This document shows positions 6,816-7,133 of a stretch of 7,133 nt of DNA, piece after piece (the first letter of the stretch is position 1; each line of letters opens with the position of its first letter). This DNA is from an uncultured Saprospiraceae bacterium. Its GTDB lineage: Bacteria > Bacteroidota > Bacteroidia > Chitinophagales > Saprospiraceae. Made by a program: the position numbers and the translations under genes. Location: the NCBI GenBank assembly GCA_937969485.1, contig CALBVQ010000182.1:1-7133 (forward strand). Reading direction: 5' to 3'. The notes below the pieces were generated by a model that was not told where the DNA came from, made no database searches, and saw nothing but the letters and a program-made list of their open reading frames with translations.

Positions 6816-7133
6816 ATGATTCGTATCGCATACAGTCCAGTTTATAAGTACGTCCTTCCCGATGGACATCGATTTCCTATGGAAAAATACGAGTTGATTC
6901 CGCAGCAGTTGCTTTATGAAGGAACAATCGAGGAGAATCAGTTTTTTCATCCTGAAGCCTTGTCAGAGGAGCATATATTGTTAACTCACACTAAAGCGTA
7001 CTGGGATAAACTTCAGCATCAATCACTTTCACGAAAAGAAGAAAGAGCGATAGGATTCCCTATGCGCATGGATCTGATAACAAGAGGGCGACACATAGCC
7101 CAAGGCACGCTTGATTGTGCCAGATTTGCAATG
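6816..7133 (+). CDS. Histone deacetylase family protein (AcuC-like), N-terminal part, cut by window edge
   Basis: The first 106 codons of a protein resembling bacterial members of the histone deacetylase/acetoin-utilisation superfamily, zinc hydrolases that remove acetyl groups from lysines or polyamines. Visible family features: MIRIAYSPVY then GHRFPMEKY (17-25), a segment ending in EEHILLTHTKAYWDKL (about residues 51-66), and the ERAIGFP block (79-85) before a helix with GTLDCARFA. The catalytic His pair and zinc ligands lie beyond position 7133, so activity and substrate cannot be judged. The ATG at 6816 is the only usable start after the upstream stop: no ATG, GTG or TTG precedes it in frame. 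It lies 51 bases after the giant gene on the same strand and in the same frame, so it may be co-transcribed. I did not see a strong promoter or ribosome-binding site in the gap. Confidence 0.9.
   Translation, partial: MIRIAYSPVYKYVLPDGHRFPMEKYELIPQQLLYEGTIEENQFFHPEALSEEHILLTHTKAYWDKLQHQSLSRKEERAIGFPMRMDLITRGRHIAQGTLDCARFAM

Noticed and set aside
7086..7102. Possible fifth hairpin copy GGGC...GCCC in the deacetylase gene
   Set aside because: The loop is eight bases and the flanks do not match the TTTGGGCGRAAGCCC consensus.

Overview
The window reads as chromosomal DNA from a marine-type, AT-rich member of the Bacteroidota, most likely near the Saprospiraceae/Lewinella side of the phylum. Three things point there: a 569-residue LysS with the C-terminal extension seen in this phylum, a very large secreted repeat protein ending in a gliding-motility-associated (CHU_C, type B type IX secretion) sorting domain, and a promoter-like sequence of the Bacteroidota form (TTTG, 18-base spacer, TAnnTTTG) in front of lysS. 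The taxonomic placement below phylum level is inference.

Layout. Positions 1-299 hold no convincing gene; the stretch contains several small inverted repeats, including a perfect 6-bp-stem hairpin with a GAAA loop at 219-234, and may begin with the last codons of a gene cut by the window edge. Positions 300-2009 (minus strand) are lysS. Positions 2010-2186 are a divergent intergenic region with a good lysS promoter candidate. Positions 2187-6764 (plus strand) encode a 1525-residue secreted, Cys-patterned, multi-domain protein that starts at TTG. After 51 bases, positions 6816-7133 (plus strand) hold the first 106 codons of a histone-deacetylase-family (AcuC-like) protein that runs off the right edge.

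How the genes relate. LysS is housekeeping and divergently transcribed, so no functional link to the others is implied. The giant protein is probably exported by Sec, moved across the outer membrane by the type IX system and left on the surface or released, where its repeat arrays would serve as an adhesive or structural stalk. The deacetylase-like gene may be co-transcribed with it, but nothing links the functions.

Most notable observations: (1) a 15-bp sequence TTTGGGCGAAAGCCC occurs three times exactly and once with a single mismatch, in both orientations, between and inside genes; (2) the giant protein has an 833-residue run (200-1032) with no Lys, Arg or His; (3) it carries two separate repeat classes, about 76 and about 52 residues long, each with a fixed pair of cysteines. 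I see no CRISPR array, tRNA, rRNA or intact insertion sequence.
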